Notes: generated by a model from the sequence alone, not told the origin. A stretch of DNA of 64,000 nucleotides from Streptomyces bluensis (GCF_014650715.1 NZ_BMVM01000029.1:1-64000), one strand, 5' to 3'. Shown: positions 12,301-58,832, counted from the first letter of the stretch. Made by a program: numbers and translations.

Positions 12301-15300
12301 CGCCGATTCCGCCTTCGCCGCCACCACCCGGCCGACACGCTCAACCGACAGATCAACGACCAGACCGTCATCCAGCACCCCCGCCGCATGCACCACACCC
12401 AACAGATCAACACCGTCCAACACCGCAGCCAGTGCCACACGGTCGGAGACATCACACGCCCGCACAACAACCCGAGCACCCAACCCCTCAAGATCCGCGA
12501 CGAGTTCGGCAGCACCCGGAGCCCCGGCCCCGCGCCGGGAAACGAGCAGCAGATCCCGCACGCCGTGCTCGGTGACCAGATGCCGGGCGACCTCCGCACC
12601 CAGACCACCCGTCCCACCCGTGATCAGCACCGTGCCCCCGCCACCCCACGGCGACGGCACCCGCAGCACCACCTTCCCCACATGCTTGGCCTGCCCCAGC
12701 AGACGCAACGCCTCCGGGGCCCTGGAGAGGTCGTACGACGTCACCGGGTTCGGCCGCAGCGCACTCCGCTCGAACAGCTCCAGCAGCGCCGCCCACATCT
12801 CAGCGATCCGATCCGGACCGGCGTCCATCAGGTCGAAGGAGTGGTACGACACCCCGTGCTCGGCCCGGACCTGCTCCGCGTCGCGGATGTCGGTCTTGCC
12901 CATCTCCACGAACCGGCCACCGGGCCGCACCAGCCGCAGCGAGGCGTCCACGAACTCACCGGCCAGCGAGTCCAGCACCACGTCCACACCCGGCTGGAAC
13001 CGCTCCTCGAACTCCGTCGTCCGGGACGAGGCGATCCGCTCCTCCGGCACCCCCAGCCCCCGCACGACCGGCCACTTCGGCTCACTCGCCGTCCCGTACA
13101 CCTCGCCACCCAAGTGCTGAGCCAACTGCACAGCAGCCATCCCCACACCACCGGCGGCGGAGTGGATCAGCACCGACTCCCCCGCCTCCAGGCCCGCCAG
13201 ATCCACCAAGGCGTAGTAGGCGGTCAGGAACACGATCGGCACCGACGCCGCCTGCTCGAACGACCACCCCTCCGGTATCCGTGTCAGCAACCGGGCGTCG
13301 GTGGTGGCCAGCGGGCCGAAGGCCCCGTCGAGCAGGCCCATCACCCGATCACCGAGCGCCAGGCCGGTCACCTCAGGGCCCACTTCGACCACGACACCGG
13401 CGCCCTCATGCCCGAGCCGCCCCGCATCCCCGGGATACATGCCCAGGACGTTCAGCACGTCACGGAAGTTCACCCCCGCCGCCCGCACCGCGACCCGCAC
13501 CTCACCGGGCCCCAGCGCACGCGGCTCCTCAGGAACCAGCGCCACACCATCCAGCCGCCCCTGAGCCACCACATCCATCCGCCAACCGGCACCCGCACCC
13601 GCACCCACACCCGTCGGCGGCACCAGCACCCCGCCCGACGCCATCCGCACCAGGCGCGGCACCCACACCTGGCCGTCCCGGAGGGCGACTTGGTCCGCGT
13701 CGTCGTCGGTGTGCAGGGCGGCGGAGGGAAGCCCGTCGGCGTCGGCGTCGATGTCGAGGAGGGCGAAGCGGCCCGGGTGCTCGTTCATGGCGGAGCGGAG
13801 GAGGCCCCAGACGCCGGCGGCGGACGGGGCGGGGGTCTCCTCCGGTGTTACGGCGACGCCGCCCGAGGTCACGATCACCAGGCGGGAGTCGGCGAACTTC
13901 GGCTCGGCCAGCCAGTGTTGCACCACTGCGAGGGTCTCGGCCAGGACGTCCGTGAGAGGGGCGTCGGCGAGGGGCAGCAGGACCCGGCGCGGGGTGGCGG
14001 CACCGGCGTCGAGGGCGGTGAGCAGGGCGTCCAGGTCGGGATGAACCGGGACGGTGTCGCGTGTGACGTCGAGCGCGACGTCACCTATGACGACGATGTC
14101 AGCCGTCCGGCGTGCGGGGGTCGTCGCGGCGCTCGCGGTCCACTCCACGCGGTACAGGTGCTCGGGGCCCTGAGCCGTTCGCTGCGCGGCGAGGTCCGTG
14201 GTGGAGACGGGGCGCAGCAGGAGGGAGTCGACCGTGGCGACCGGTTCGCCGGTCGCGTCGGCGATCCGCAGGTCGATCTCGCCCTCGCCGCGCATGCGCA
14301 GCCGGGCCCGGACCGAGGTGGCGCCGACGGCCGTGAGCGTGACGCCGGACCACAGGAAGGGGAGGAGTGCGGTGCGGTCGTCGTCGCCGCCGTGCAGGGC
14401 GAGGGCGTGGAGGACGGTGTCGAGGAGGGCGGGGTGGAGGCCGAAGGAGGCGGCGGCGTCGGCGACGGGTTCGGGGAGGGTGGCCTCCACGTACCAGTCG
14501 TCGTCGGCTCGCCAGACGCGGGTGATGCCGCGGAAGGCGGGGCCGTACTGGAGCCCGACGTGGGTGAGGCGGTCGTAGAGACCGGCCAGGTCGACGGGTT
14601 CGGCGTCGGCGGGCGGCCAGGCGTGCAGATTCCAGGAGCCGTCGTCGGTCGTGGCGTGGGCCCTGTCGCTGACCGTGCCGGTGGCGTGCAGCGTCCAGGC
14701 CTGTTCGACCTCGGCGTCCTCGGCGCGGGAGTAGACGCGCACGGTGCGGCGGCCGTCGTCGGTGGCGGCGTCGATGACGATCTGGACCTGGGCGGCGCCC
14801 TGCTCGGGGAGGATCAGCGGGGCCTGGAGGGTGAGTTCGTCGAGGTGGTCGCAGTCGACGCGCAGGCCCGCCTGGACGGCGAGTTCGACGAGGGCGGTGC
14901 CGGGGACGACGGCGAGTCCGCCGACCAGGTGATCGGCCAGCCAGGGCGTGGTGGCGACGGACAGGCGGGCGGTGAGCAGGACGTTGTCCGAGCCGGCCAC
15001 GGCCACGGCGGCGCCGAGCAGCGGGTGTCCGGCGACACCGAGGCCGAGGCCGCGGGCGTCGGTGGCGGGCCGGGTGGCGTCGAGCCAGTAGCGGTCGCGC
15101 TGGAAGGCGTAGGTGGGCAGGTCGGTGCGGCGGGCGCCGGTGCCGGTGAACACCGCGGCCCAGTCGGCGGCGGAGCCCCGTACGAACATCTCGGCGAGCG
15201 CGGTCAGCACCGAGCCGCACTCGTCGCGGCCCTCGCGCAGGGTGGCCACGGCGGTGGTGTCGGGGTCGGCGGTCTGGACGAGGCCGGTGAGGACGGGGTC

Positions 15301-17952
15301 GGCGCCGATCTCCAGGAAGCGGGTGACGCCGAGTTCGGTGGTGGCGGTGCGGACGGCGGCGTGGAAGCGTACGGCCTCGCGGACCTGTCGTACCCAGTAG
15401 GCGGGGCTCGCCCAGTCGTCGTCTTCGGCCGGCCGTCCGGTGAGGGTGCTGACGGCGGGGACGACGGGGCGGCGATGTCCGATGCCCGCGATGGTCTCGG
15501 CGAACTCGTCCGTCATGGCAGCCATGAGCGGGGAGTGGAAGGCGTGGCTGACCCGCAGGCGGGTGACGCGCAGCTCGCGTGCGCGGGCCGCTTCCATGAC
15601 CTGCTCGACGGCCTGTTCGGTGCCGGAGACGACGACGGCGCGCGGACCGTTGACGGCCGCGACGACGGCGCCCTGCGTGAGGAGTGCGGTGGCCTCGGTC
15701 TCGTCGGCCTCGATGGCGGCCATCGCGCCGCCGTCCGGGAGGGCCTGCATGAGCCGGGCGCGGGCCGCCACCAGCCGTACGGCGTCGGGGAGTTCGAGGG
15801 CACCGCCGGCATGGGCGGCGACGATCTCGCCGATCGAGTGGCCGATGACGACATCGGGTTCGGAGCCCCAGCCGCGCAGCAGGGCGACGAGGGCCGCCTC
15901 GACGGCGAAGATGGCCGTCTGGGCGTAGCCGGTGCGGTCCAGGAGCGCGGCCCGGGGTGTGCCGGGTTCGGCGAAGCACACCTCGCGCACGGGCACGTCG
16001 AAGCCGGGCGCTCCGGCGAGTTCGGCGTCCAGCAGGGTGCAGATCTCGTCGAAGGCGCGGGCGTAGGTGGGATGCGCGGCGTACAGGTCGCGGCCCATGC
16101 CGGGGCGCTGGCTGCCCTGGCCGGTGAACAGCCAGGCGGTACGGCCCTCGGTGACCGTGCCCTTGACGGTGGTCGCGGTGCCGGCGATGCCGGTGACGTC
16201 GTCGAGGGCGGCGCGCAAGGTGTCGCGGTCGGGGCCGAGGACGACGGCACGGTGGTCGAGGACGGCTCGGCCGGTGGCCAGGCTGTGGCCGATGTCGAGG
16301 GCGGAGGCGTCGGATCCGGTGACGTGGGCGGCGAGGCGTTCGGCTTGGGCCTCCAGGGCGGGCGCGCTGCGCGCGGTCAGCACCCAGGGGATGCGGGGCA
16401 GGGTGTGGGGCGGGGCAACGGTGGAGGCGGCCGAGAGTTCGGGGTCGAGCGCGGGTGCGGGTGCGGGTGCGTGCGCGGATTCGGCTTCGGGCTCGGATTC
16501 GGCATTGGGTGCGGATGCCGCACCAGGTGCCGCTGCCGGTGCCGGTTCCGATTCCGGTTCGGGTTCGGGTGCTTCTTCGAGGACCACGTGGGCGTTGGTG
16601 CCGCTGATGCCGAAGGAGGACACGGCGGCCCTGCGGGGGCGTTCGGCGTCGGGCCAGGGGCGGGACTCGGTGAGGAGGCGTACGGCGCCGGCCGACCAGT
16701 CGACGTGCGAGCTGGGCCGGTCCGCGTGCAGGGTGGGCGGCAGGTGGCGGGCGCGCAGCGCCATGACCATCTTCATGACCCCGGCGACGCCGGCCGCCGC
16801 CTGGGTGTGCCCGATGTTGGACTTCACGGAGCCGAGCCAGACGGGGTTCTTCTCGTCCCGTCCCTTGCCGTAGGTGGCGAGCAGGGCCTGCGCCTCGATG
16901 GGGTCGCCGAGCCGGGTGCCGGTGCCGTGCGCCTCGACGGCGTCCACGTCGGCGGTGGTGAGCCGGGCGGACTCCAGTGCGCGGCGGATGACGCGCTGCT
17001 GTGCGGGCCCGTTGGGGGCGCTGAGGCCGTTGGACGCGCCGTCCTGGTTGACGGCGCTGCCCCGGATCACGGCGAGGACGGGATGCCCGAGGCGCCGGGC
17101 GTCGGAGAGGCGCTCCAGGACGAGGACGCCGGCGCCCTCCGCCCATCCGGTGCCGTCGGCGTCGTCGGCGAACGCCTTGCAGCGGCCGTCGCGGGCCAGT
17201 CCGCCCTGCCGGGAGAACTCGACGAACGTCGTCGGGGCGGCCATCACCGTCACACCGCCCGCGAGGGCCGTTCCGCACTCGCCGGAGCGCAGGGACTGAC
17301 AGGCGAGGTGCAGGGCGACGAGGGACGAGGAGCAGGCGGTGTCGATGGTGACGGCGGGGCCCTCGAAGCCGAAGACGTAGGCGATGCGCCCGGAGAAGAC
17401 GCTGCCCGCGTTGCCGTTGGCGAGGAACCCGGCGACGTCCTTCGGCACCTCCTGGAGCCGGGCGGCGTAGTCGTGGTACATGAGCCCGGCGAAGACGCCG
17501 GTCGCCGTGCCCCGCAGGGACAGCGGGTCGATGCCGGCGCGCTCCAGGGCCTCCCACGACGTCTCCAGCAGCAGCCGCTGCTGCGGGTCCATCGCCAGGG
17601 CCTCGCGGGGGCTGATGCCGAACGCCTCCGCGTCGAACTCGGCGGCCTCGTGCAGGAAGCCGCCCTCCCGGGTGGCCGAGGTGCCGGCCGCCCGTTCCGC
17701 GTCGGTCGCGAACAGGGCGTCGAGGTCCCAGCCGCGGTCGGTGGGGAACGAGGTGATGCCGTCCCCGCCGCCGCTCACCAGCCCCCACAGCTCCTCCGGG
17801 GAGGCGACTGAGCCGGGGAAACGGCAGCCCATGCCGACGATGGCGATCGGCTCGTGGTCCTTCGCCTCGGCCTCACGCAGACGAAGGTGGGCGTCCTGGG
17901 CGTCGGCGATCGCACGCTTGAGGTAGTCGCGGAGCTTTTCCTCGTTCGCCAT
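355..17952 (-). CDS. Modular type I polyketide synthase, three modules (PKS-C, modules 8-10)
   Basis: Cytosolic multienzyme of 5865 residues that should extend the chain from PKS-B by three malonate units. Domain order with rough residues: docking helix 1-33; module 8 KS 38-461, AT 605-908, DH 971-1251, ER 1453-1765, KR 1773-1950, ACP 2061-2118; module 9 KS 2148-2568, AT 2663-2968, DH 3028-3308, ER 3506-3815, KR 3825-4006, ACP 4115-4178; module 10 KS 4203-4623, AT 4740-5041, KR 5396-5581, ACP 5685-5745; C-terminal docking region 5765-5865. The ATG at 17952 has an AAGGA-type ribosome site upstream and is followed by MANEEKLRDYLKRAIADAQ, a classic PKS docking helix. The C-terminus (LSRMRDAGLLPGL ... 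AVDDLVNLAL) is the docking type also seen on PKS-A. No thioesterase is present, so the chain passes on, presumably to the gene starting at 343. Confidence 0.97.
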   Translation of the reverse strand: MANEEKLRDYLKRAIADAQDAHLRLREAEAKDHEPIAIVGMGCRFPGSVASPEELWGLVSGGGDGITSFPTDRGWDLDALFATDAERAAGTSATREGGFLHEAAEFDAEAFGISPREALAMDPQQRLLLETSWEALERAGIDPLSLRGTATGVFAGLMYHDYAARLQEVPKDVAGFLANGNAGSVFSGRIAYVFGFEGPAVTIDTACSSSLVALHLACQSLRSGECGTALAGGVTVMAAPTTFVEFSRQGGLARDGRCKAFADDADGTGWAEGAGVLVLERLSDARRLGHPVLAVIRGSAVNQDGASNGLSAPNGPAQQRVIRRALESARLTTADVDAVEAHGTGTRLGDPIEAQALLATYGKGRDEKNPVWLGSVKSNIGHTQAAAGVAGVMKMVMALRARHLPPTLHADRPSSHVDWSAGAVRLLTESRPWPDAERPRRAAVSSFGISGTNAHVVLEEAPEPEPESEPAPAAAPGAASAPNAESEPEAESAHAPAPAPALDPELSAASTVAPPHTLPRIPWVLTARSAPALEAQAERLAAHVTGSDASALDIGHSLATGRAVLDHRAVVLGPDRDTLRAALDDVTGIAGTATTVKGTVTEGRTAWLFTGQGSQRPGMGRDLYAAHPTYARAFDEICTLLDAELAGAPGFDVPVREVCFAEPGTPRAALLDRTGYAQTAIFAVEAALVALLRGWGSEPDVVIGHSIGEIVAAHAGGALELPDAVRLVAARARLMQALPDGGAMAAIEADETEATALLTQGAVVAAVNGPRAVVVSGTEQAVEQVMEAARARELRVTRLRVSHAFHSPLMAAMTDEFAETIAGIGHRRPVVPAVSTLTGRPAEDDDWASPAYWVRQVREAVRFHAAVRTATTELGVTRFLEIGADPVLTGLVQTADPDTTAVATLREGRDECGSVLTALAEMFVRGSAADWAAVFTGTGARRTDLPTYAFQRDRYWLDATRPATDARGLGLGVAGHPLLGAAVAVAGSDNVLLTARLSVATTPWLADHLVGGLAVVPGTALVELAVQAGLRVDCDHLDELTLQAPLILPEQGAAQVQIVIDAATDDGRRTVRVYSRAEDAEVEQAWTLHATGTVSDRAHATTDDGSWNLHAWPPADAEPVDLAGLYDRLTHVGLQYGPAFRGITRVWRADDDWYVEATLPEPVADAAASFGLHPALLDTVLHALALHGGDDDRTALLPFLWSGVTLTAVGATSVRARLRMRGEGEIDLRIADATGEPVATVDSLLLRPVSTTDLAAQRTAQGPEHLYRVEWTASAATTPARRTADIVVIGDVALDVTRDTVPVHPDLDALLTALDAGAATPRRVLLPLADAPLTDVLAETLAVVQHWLAEPKFADSRLVIVTSGGVAVTPEETPAPSAAGVWGLLRSAMNEHPGRFALLDIDADADGLPSAALHTDDDADQVALRDGQVWVPRLVRMASGGVLVPPTGVGAGAGAGWRMDVVAQGRLDGVALVPEEPRALGPGEVRVAVRAAGVNFRDVLNVLGMYPGDAGRLGHEGAGVVVEVGPEVTGLALGDRVMGLLDGAFGPLATTDARLLTRIPEGWSFEQAASVPIVFLTAYYALVDLAGLEAGESVLIHSAAGGVGMAAVQLAQHLGGEVYGTASEPKWPVVRGLGVPEERIASSRTTEFEERFQPGVDVVLDSLAGEFVDASLRLVRPGGRFVEMGKTDIRDAEQVRAEHGVSYHSFDLMDAGPDRIAEMWAALLELFERSALRPNPVTSYDLSRAPEALRLLGQAKHVGKVVLRVPSPWGGGGTVLITGGTGGLGAEVARHLVTEHGVRDLLLVSRRGAGAPGAAELVADLEGLGARVVVRACDVSDRVALAAVLDGVDLLGVVHAAGVLDDGLVVDLSVERVGRVVAAKAESALLLHELTADRDLSAFVLFSSFAGVVGNAGQAAYSAANAVLDALAVRRRAQGLPGVSLAWGMWANAEGMGGTLGEAELERMARQGFPALETGEGLALLDAALLVNEPIAVPVALRTSALAAVRDSLPGILRGVVPASDRRRRAAGQVGAAAATGLARKLAELQPAEQERQLVDLVQAQVAAVLGHASAGSIDPSRAFKDLGFDSLTAVDLRNRLGSATGITLPATLVFDHPTPSALAGFLRTQLLGEADTTAGTTVAVGRTRTAFDEPVAIVGMGCRFPGGADSAEGLWDLVAEGRDGLSVLPTDRGWDPALLEGLAAVGGFVEGAALFDAELFGISPREALAMDPQQRLLLETAWEALEDAGIDPSSLRGTPTGVYAGVSGSGYGGNMQSPQGETGGYLLTGSTPSVASGRLSYVFGLEGPAVSVDTACSSALVALHLACQALRSGECDLALAGGATVMATPGIFLEFARQGGLADDGRCKSFADGADGTGWAEGGGILVLERLSDARRNNHPVLAVVRGSAVNQDGASNGLTAPNGPSQQRVIRQALAAAQLDAAEVDAVEAHGTGTRLGDPIEAQALLATYGQAHADDEPLWLGSIKSNIGHAQAAAGVASVVKMVMALREETLPRTLHVDEPSSHVDWSAGAVELLTEERAWPRGERPRRAGVSSFGISGTNAHVILEEAPTVPSLRRPDSETHVPVIPWVLSGRSGQAMDAQVDRLAAFLAARPELSPLDVGLSLAMSRAALEHRAVVLGNDADALRSGLAGPGVTGVVTEGRTAWMFTGQGSQRLGMGRELHAAYPRFARAFDEVAGLLEAELSGADGFPLPLRDVLFADDGSEAAALLDRTGYAQAALFAVETALAALLDSWGLRPDLVLGHSIGEYAAACTAGVFELPDAVRLVAARARLMQALPEGGAMAAVEADEAEITDLLTTAEDVTIAAVNGPTAVVVSGTEEGVERVMASVRERGRRVTRLRVSHAFHSPLMEPMLDEFTAVAEQITYHRPTLPAVSTLTGARLGDGDWTTPHYWTRQVREAVRFHDAARTATHDLGVVRFLEVGPDPVLSAMVEPAFALSALRRNLPEAETALRAVAELYVRGTAVHWPAVFEGSGAVRTALPTYAFQRERYWLRDAGSAGDARGLGLKAADHPLLGAAVPVAGSDAVLLTARLSTAAAPWLADHVVGEAVVVPGTALVELALAAADRVSCDRVDELTLQAPLILPQQGAVQIQISLDTPDDTGARPLRLYARPDHTEDDSVWTLHAEGTVSGGGDAKAPAPSTELRTWPPTDAQQIDTTGLYERLAETGLRYGSAFRGLRQVWARGEELYVEAALPEGVATEAHAFGLHPALLDSVLHALALRADEQHGALLPFAWTGVSCHAVGANLVRVRIVPRGSGTYALYVADATGAPVAAVESLLLRPASPAQFTVGAATTSAEHLYRVEWTPAPVEPTADSADTAALAAPVTVLRVPDDAEPWHRAGLTLVPYDGDGDVPAPRRNGTVLLPVRRGAGTQVVTEVLAAVREWLTEERHADARLVVVTNGAVAVRDGETPDAGGAGVWGLVRSALNEHPGRFALIDVDDDPASYRLAAAPVDGQQVAIRAGRIWAPRMVRMASGGVLVPPVGVGTGWRMDVVAQGRLDGVGLVPEVPRALGPGEIRVGVRAAGVNFRDVLNVLGMYPGDAGRLGHEGAGVVVEVGPEVTGLAVGDRVMGLLDGAFAPTAVTDSRLLTRIPDGWTFEQAASVPIVFLTAYYALVDLAGLEAGESVLIHSAAGGVGTAAVQLARHLGAEVYATASEPKWPVVRDLGVPGERIASSRTTEFEERFQPGVDVVLDSLAGEFVDASLRLVRPGGRFVEMGKTDIRDAEEVRAEHGIDYTAFDLIDAGPDRIAEMFAALLNLFEDGTLRPAPVTAYGVARAPEALRLLGQARHVGKVVLSVPSPWSSEGTVLITGGTGGLGAEVARHLVTEHGVRDLLLVSRRGPEAPGASELAAELEELGARVVVRACDVSDRTELAAVLDGVELSGVVHAAGVLDDGLIADFTEERLVRVLRAKAESALHLHELTADRDLSAFVLFSSFAGVVGNAGQAAYSAANNILDALAATRRAQGLPAVSLAWGMWAHADGMGGTLGGPELERLARQGFPALETGEGLALLDAALVVDEPNAVPVALRTSALAAVRDSLPGILRGVVPAVDRRRRAAGPAATGGALAGRLRELSVEEQERELLDLVQAQVAAVLGHALAGSVDASRAFKDLGFDSLTAVDLRNRLGSATGITLPVTVIFDHPTPAALAASLREQLVGAPVDTPTEETEGTAGRRSAVPADEPIAVIGMGCRYPGGVDSPEALWSLVAEGGDGITPFPLDRGWNMKTLEGVAAVGGFIDGATEFDAELFGISPREALAMDPQQRLLLETAWEALERAGIDPLSLQGSATGVYAGVSANGYASGQEHDDADPETDGYLLTGSTPSVASGRLSYVFGLEGPAVSVDTACSSALVALHLAAQALRAGECDMALAGGATVMATPGMFLEFARQGGLAGDGRCKSFADSADGTGWSEGGGMLVLERLSDARRNNHPVLAVVRGSAVNQDGASNGLTAPNGPSQQRVIRQALKAARVSPAEVDVVEAHGTGTRLGDPIEAHALLATYGQARADDEPLWLGSIKSNIGHAQAGAAAASVIKMVMALQRRHLPRTLHADRPSEHIDWESGAVRLLTEPRDWQAAGHPRRAGVSSFGISGTNAHVILEEAPDGASASGREPGATPGVGTTDSGSPLVPWVVSGRTGRATRAQAARLTSFLASSDEPASPGDVAHALATTRAVLDHRAVVLGTDLDQLRAGLDALAADGTPAAGHATVVTGTVGEGRTAWMFTGQGSGRPGMGRELHATYPVFAQTLDAVCELLEAELGGPEAGFTHRLRDILLAEPDGQQDDANPLNATGYAQPALFALQVALVELLRSWGVRPDLVLGHSVGELAAAYAAGVFELPDAVRLVAARARLMQALPEGGAMAAVEGGEAEVTELLKELTGSGQIAVAVVNGPSSVVVSGDEELVVEAMDVARGQGRRVSRLRVSHAFHSPLMDPMLADFATVAETIRYRRPTTSAVSTATGEPVTTQWASAAYWVDQVRRPVRFHDALTTATGDAGATRLLELGPDPVLTALASSAADGRVTAAAALRAGRPEAETLLTAVAGLFVRGMRTDWPAVAAAADPTGLGTGARVELPTYAFQRRRYWLRDRRQRPAAVRQHGTDAGFWSLVDGGDPAALADRLGVSADAPLGSLLPVLSDWRRRQSEASELAAWRYTVTWKPVGVPAATLTGNWLVVSPEQVTADQNGFVEQCAHALRDAGARVTVLTIGSHDSRTTLTARIRELAPDGALSLLAWAEEQQPTGDGQPPAATGLTLLLAQAWADAAGGTGAPLWCATRSAVSVGTGDPLRHPAQAQLWGLGRSLALEHPDIWGGLADLPVLPGPRDLTRLAQLLAHGRSTTCTEDQLAVRAGGVFAARFVRDDDPGTAHPKEPPADGLRGTVLITGGTGALGRHLARRLAERGARHLLLASRRGADAPGATELCDELAALGARVTLAACDLTDRDEVRALIDGIPEDIPLTGIVHAAGVPANGVLADLTPRHLAEALAAKARAADLLHELTADRDLGLFVLFASVAGVLGNAGQAAYAAANAHLDALAQHRRAVGLPATSVAWGPWAGDGMAADRAAEERIRRSGLRPLPPERALAALDQVLAADRPCTAVVDVSWDRFATAFALTRPSALLADLPDATTATRNGTGTGTTADAPGELVARLRALPAGERERALGDFVQSRVAAVLGHESPAAIDADRAFKDFGFDSLTAVDLRNQLMAATGLRLATTLVFDHPTPAALGRHLHTELFPDDTADTSPQDLTDLDETRLRRVLAAVPLSRMRDAGLLPGLRTLIAEVEDAERHAEDESAIWSDDTPDQDTGIADLAVDDLVNLALGDMPDAADPAADDGFGSGSHSRD
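720..5345 (-). other. PKS module 10: KS-AT-KR-ACP (beta-hydroxyl)
   Basis: KS ~4085-5345 (TACSSALVALHL), AT ~2830-3735 (GHSVGE, HAFHSP: malonyl), KR ~1210-1765 and ACP ~720-900 (GFDSL). No DH or ER lies between AT and KR; that stretch is the KR structural subdomain. The KR keeps the catalytic Ser and Tyr (ASVAGVLGNAGQAAYAAAN), but the LDD motif is replaced by VPANG and there is no A-type Trp. It should reduce, giving a hydroxyl of uncertain configuration. Confidence 0.9.
5410..11510 (-). other. PKS module 9: KS-AT-DH-ER-KR-ACP (DH motifs altered)
   Basis: KS ~10250-11510, AT ~9050-9965 (GHSIGE, HAFHSP: malonyl), DH ~8030-8870, ER ~6510-7435, KR ~5935-6480 (LDD, B type) and ACP ~5420-5610. 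The catalytic His and Asp of the DH are present. However, the Gly of HxxxGxxxxP is Glu (HVVGEAVVVP) and YGPAF reads YGSAF. ER and KR look intact. The expected outcome is full reduction if the DH works; otherwise a hydroxyl would remain and the ER would be idle. The first ~300 bp of the KS are almost identical to those of module 7. Confidence 0.87.
11570..17845 (-). other. PKS module 8: KS-AT-DH-ER-KR-ACP (full reduction, malonyl)
   Basis: KS ~16570-17840 has TACSSSLVALHL and the two catalytic His motifs. AT ~15230-16140 has GHSIGE and HAFHSP, the malonyl signature. DH ~14200-15040 keeps HxxxGxxxxP (HLVGGLAVVP), YGPAF and LLDTVLH, so it looks active. ER ~12660-13595 carries the nucleotide-binding AAGGVGMAAVQLA. 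KR ~12105-12635 has LDD and the Ser/Tyr pair (B type). ACP ~11600-11770 has GFDSL. Predicted outcome is a methylene at the beta carbon. The KS-AT linker is long and Pro/Glu/Ala rich. The ER-KR segment is close in sequence to that of module 6. Confidence 0.9.
16441..16581. repeat. Low-complexity repeat coding the KS-AT linker of module 8
   Basis: Short degenerate runs of 6-bp units (gggtgc-like, then ttcggg-like) encode a Pro/Glu/Ser/Ala-rich spacer (PEPEPESEPAPAAAPG and onward) between the ketosynthase end and the AT lead-in. The spacer is clearly longer than the matching linker in modules 3 and 9. It is in frame and probably disordered. Confidence 0.6.
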
Positions 17953-18012
17953 CTGTTCCTTGTCCTTCGAAAGAGCGCGGAGAGCCGAATCAGGGCGCTG
18001 GGAGTCGTACGC

Positions 18013-18117
18013 GGTCAGGGACTTGGAGCGGTACGGGGTCAGGGGACGTGCAGTGGTGCGCGGTCAGGGGACGTGCAGTGGTGCGGGGTCAGGGGACGTG
18101 CAGTGGTGCGGGGTCAG
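18013..18117. repeat. 25-bp tandem repeat in the PKS-C leader
   Basis: Three consecutive 25-bp copies (18037-18061, 18062-18086, 18087-18111) start ggtcaggggacgtgcagtgg and differ at most at the last base. A degenerate 24-bp copy precedes them (18013-18036) and a 6-bp partial copy follows (18112-18117). The array occupies much of the 233-bp gap between the PKS-B stop and the PKS-C start (17953-18186), the largest gap inside the PKS operon. I see no gene in the gap and no clear hairpin terminator. Confidence 0.9.
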
Positions 18118-18159
18118 TGGGCTCGGCCGCGTGGCCGGTCACCGGGGCACGGCGGGGCG

Positions 18160-18186
18160 GGGCGGTCATTCGGCGGGGCCGGGCGG

Positions 18187-18196
<10 letters not shown>
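18160..18196. repeat. 21-bp duplication over the PKS-B stop codon
   Basis: A 16-bp match (gggcggtcattcggcg) occurs at 18160-18175 and 18181-18196 with a 21-bp period. The copy at 18181 contains the actual stop codon of PKS-B (18187-18189). The other lies just downstream and includes a second stop triplet in the same register. Confidence 0.85.
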
Positions 18197-36153
<17,957 letters not shown>

Positions 36154-36155
36154 GT

Positions 36156-36163
36156 CCTTCTCC
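36156..36163 (-). promoter_or_regulatory. Ribosome binding site of PKS-B
   Basis: GGAGAAGG on the minus strand, two bases before the ATG at 36153 (five from the end of the GGAGA core). It decides the start of PKS-B, because the GTG at 36165 would lie within this site. It sits in the 77-bp gap after PKS-A. Confidence 0.7.
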
Positions 36164-36230
36164 ACGGTCGCGGTGAACGAGCGGGGCGTAGCGGGGTGCT
36201 AGCCGGTGCGGGACCGGCCGGCGTCCCGCC

Positions 36231-58613
<22,383 letters not shown>

Positions 58614-58798
58614 GTTCTCTCCCGCGGATGGACTCGTCGCCACGTCTTCGGATACTGGACCGGGCGTGTGAGGGGGGCGTCGGCGTGCGGCGGCCGGGAA
58701 CGTGGGGATGGCCTGATCCGTTCGCCCCACTGGTTCGATTATTGGGACGGACGACTGGGGGAAACACAAGGAGATGGAGCGCGGGCCGGGATCATGAC
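58614..58798 (-). promoter_or_regulatory. Leader and probable promoter region of the PKS operon
   Basis: Non-coding stretch between the hairpin after the glycosyltransferase and the PKS-A start. It holds the only AT-richer spot here. On the minus strand a TTGTGT hexamer (58764-58769) lies 19-20 bp before CAATAAT (58738-58744). This is a weak, slightly over-spaced vegetative-type promoter candidate. I see no clear operator repeat. That a promoter lies in this gap is an inference from the preceding terminator-like hairpin. Confidence 0.35.
58617..58623 (-). promoter_or_regulatory. Ribosome binding site of PKS-A
   Basis: GGGAGAG on the minus strand, three bases before the GTG at 58613 (five from the end of the GGGAG core). 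It is the main reason for choosing this GTG over the earlier in-frame starts up to 58898. Confidence 0.6.
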
Positions 58799-58832
58799 GA
58801 CGCCGACGGGCCACGGTGGCCGCGTCGGCGTC
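58799..58832. terminator. Strong hairpin after the glycosyltransferase gene
   Basis: Outer arms of 10 bp (gacgccgacg at 58799-58808 and its complement at 58823-58832) and inner arms of 6 bp (ggccac at 58809-58814, gtggcc at 58816-58821) are interrupted by one bulged base. The hairpin lies 26 bases past the glycosyltransferase stop. There is no U run, as is common for GC-rich actinomycete terminators. Its symmetry would also let it act on transcription from the other side. Confidence 0.7.

Noticed and set aside
16441..16581. Regulatory repeat or binding-site array
   Set aside because: It lies inside coding sequence and is explained by a Pro/Glu/Ala-rich protein linker.
3106..17811. Very long open frame of about 4900 codons on the plus strand opposite PKS-C
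   Set aside because: It is the mirror of high-GC codon bias on the minus-strand PKS gene. The translation is Gly/Arg/His-rich with no domain, while the minus strand gives complete PKS motifs throughout.
18013..18117. CRISPR-like array
   Set aside because: Repeats are head-to-tail with no spacers, only a few copies, and no cas genes are visible.
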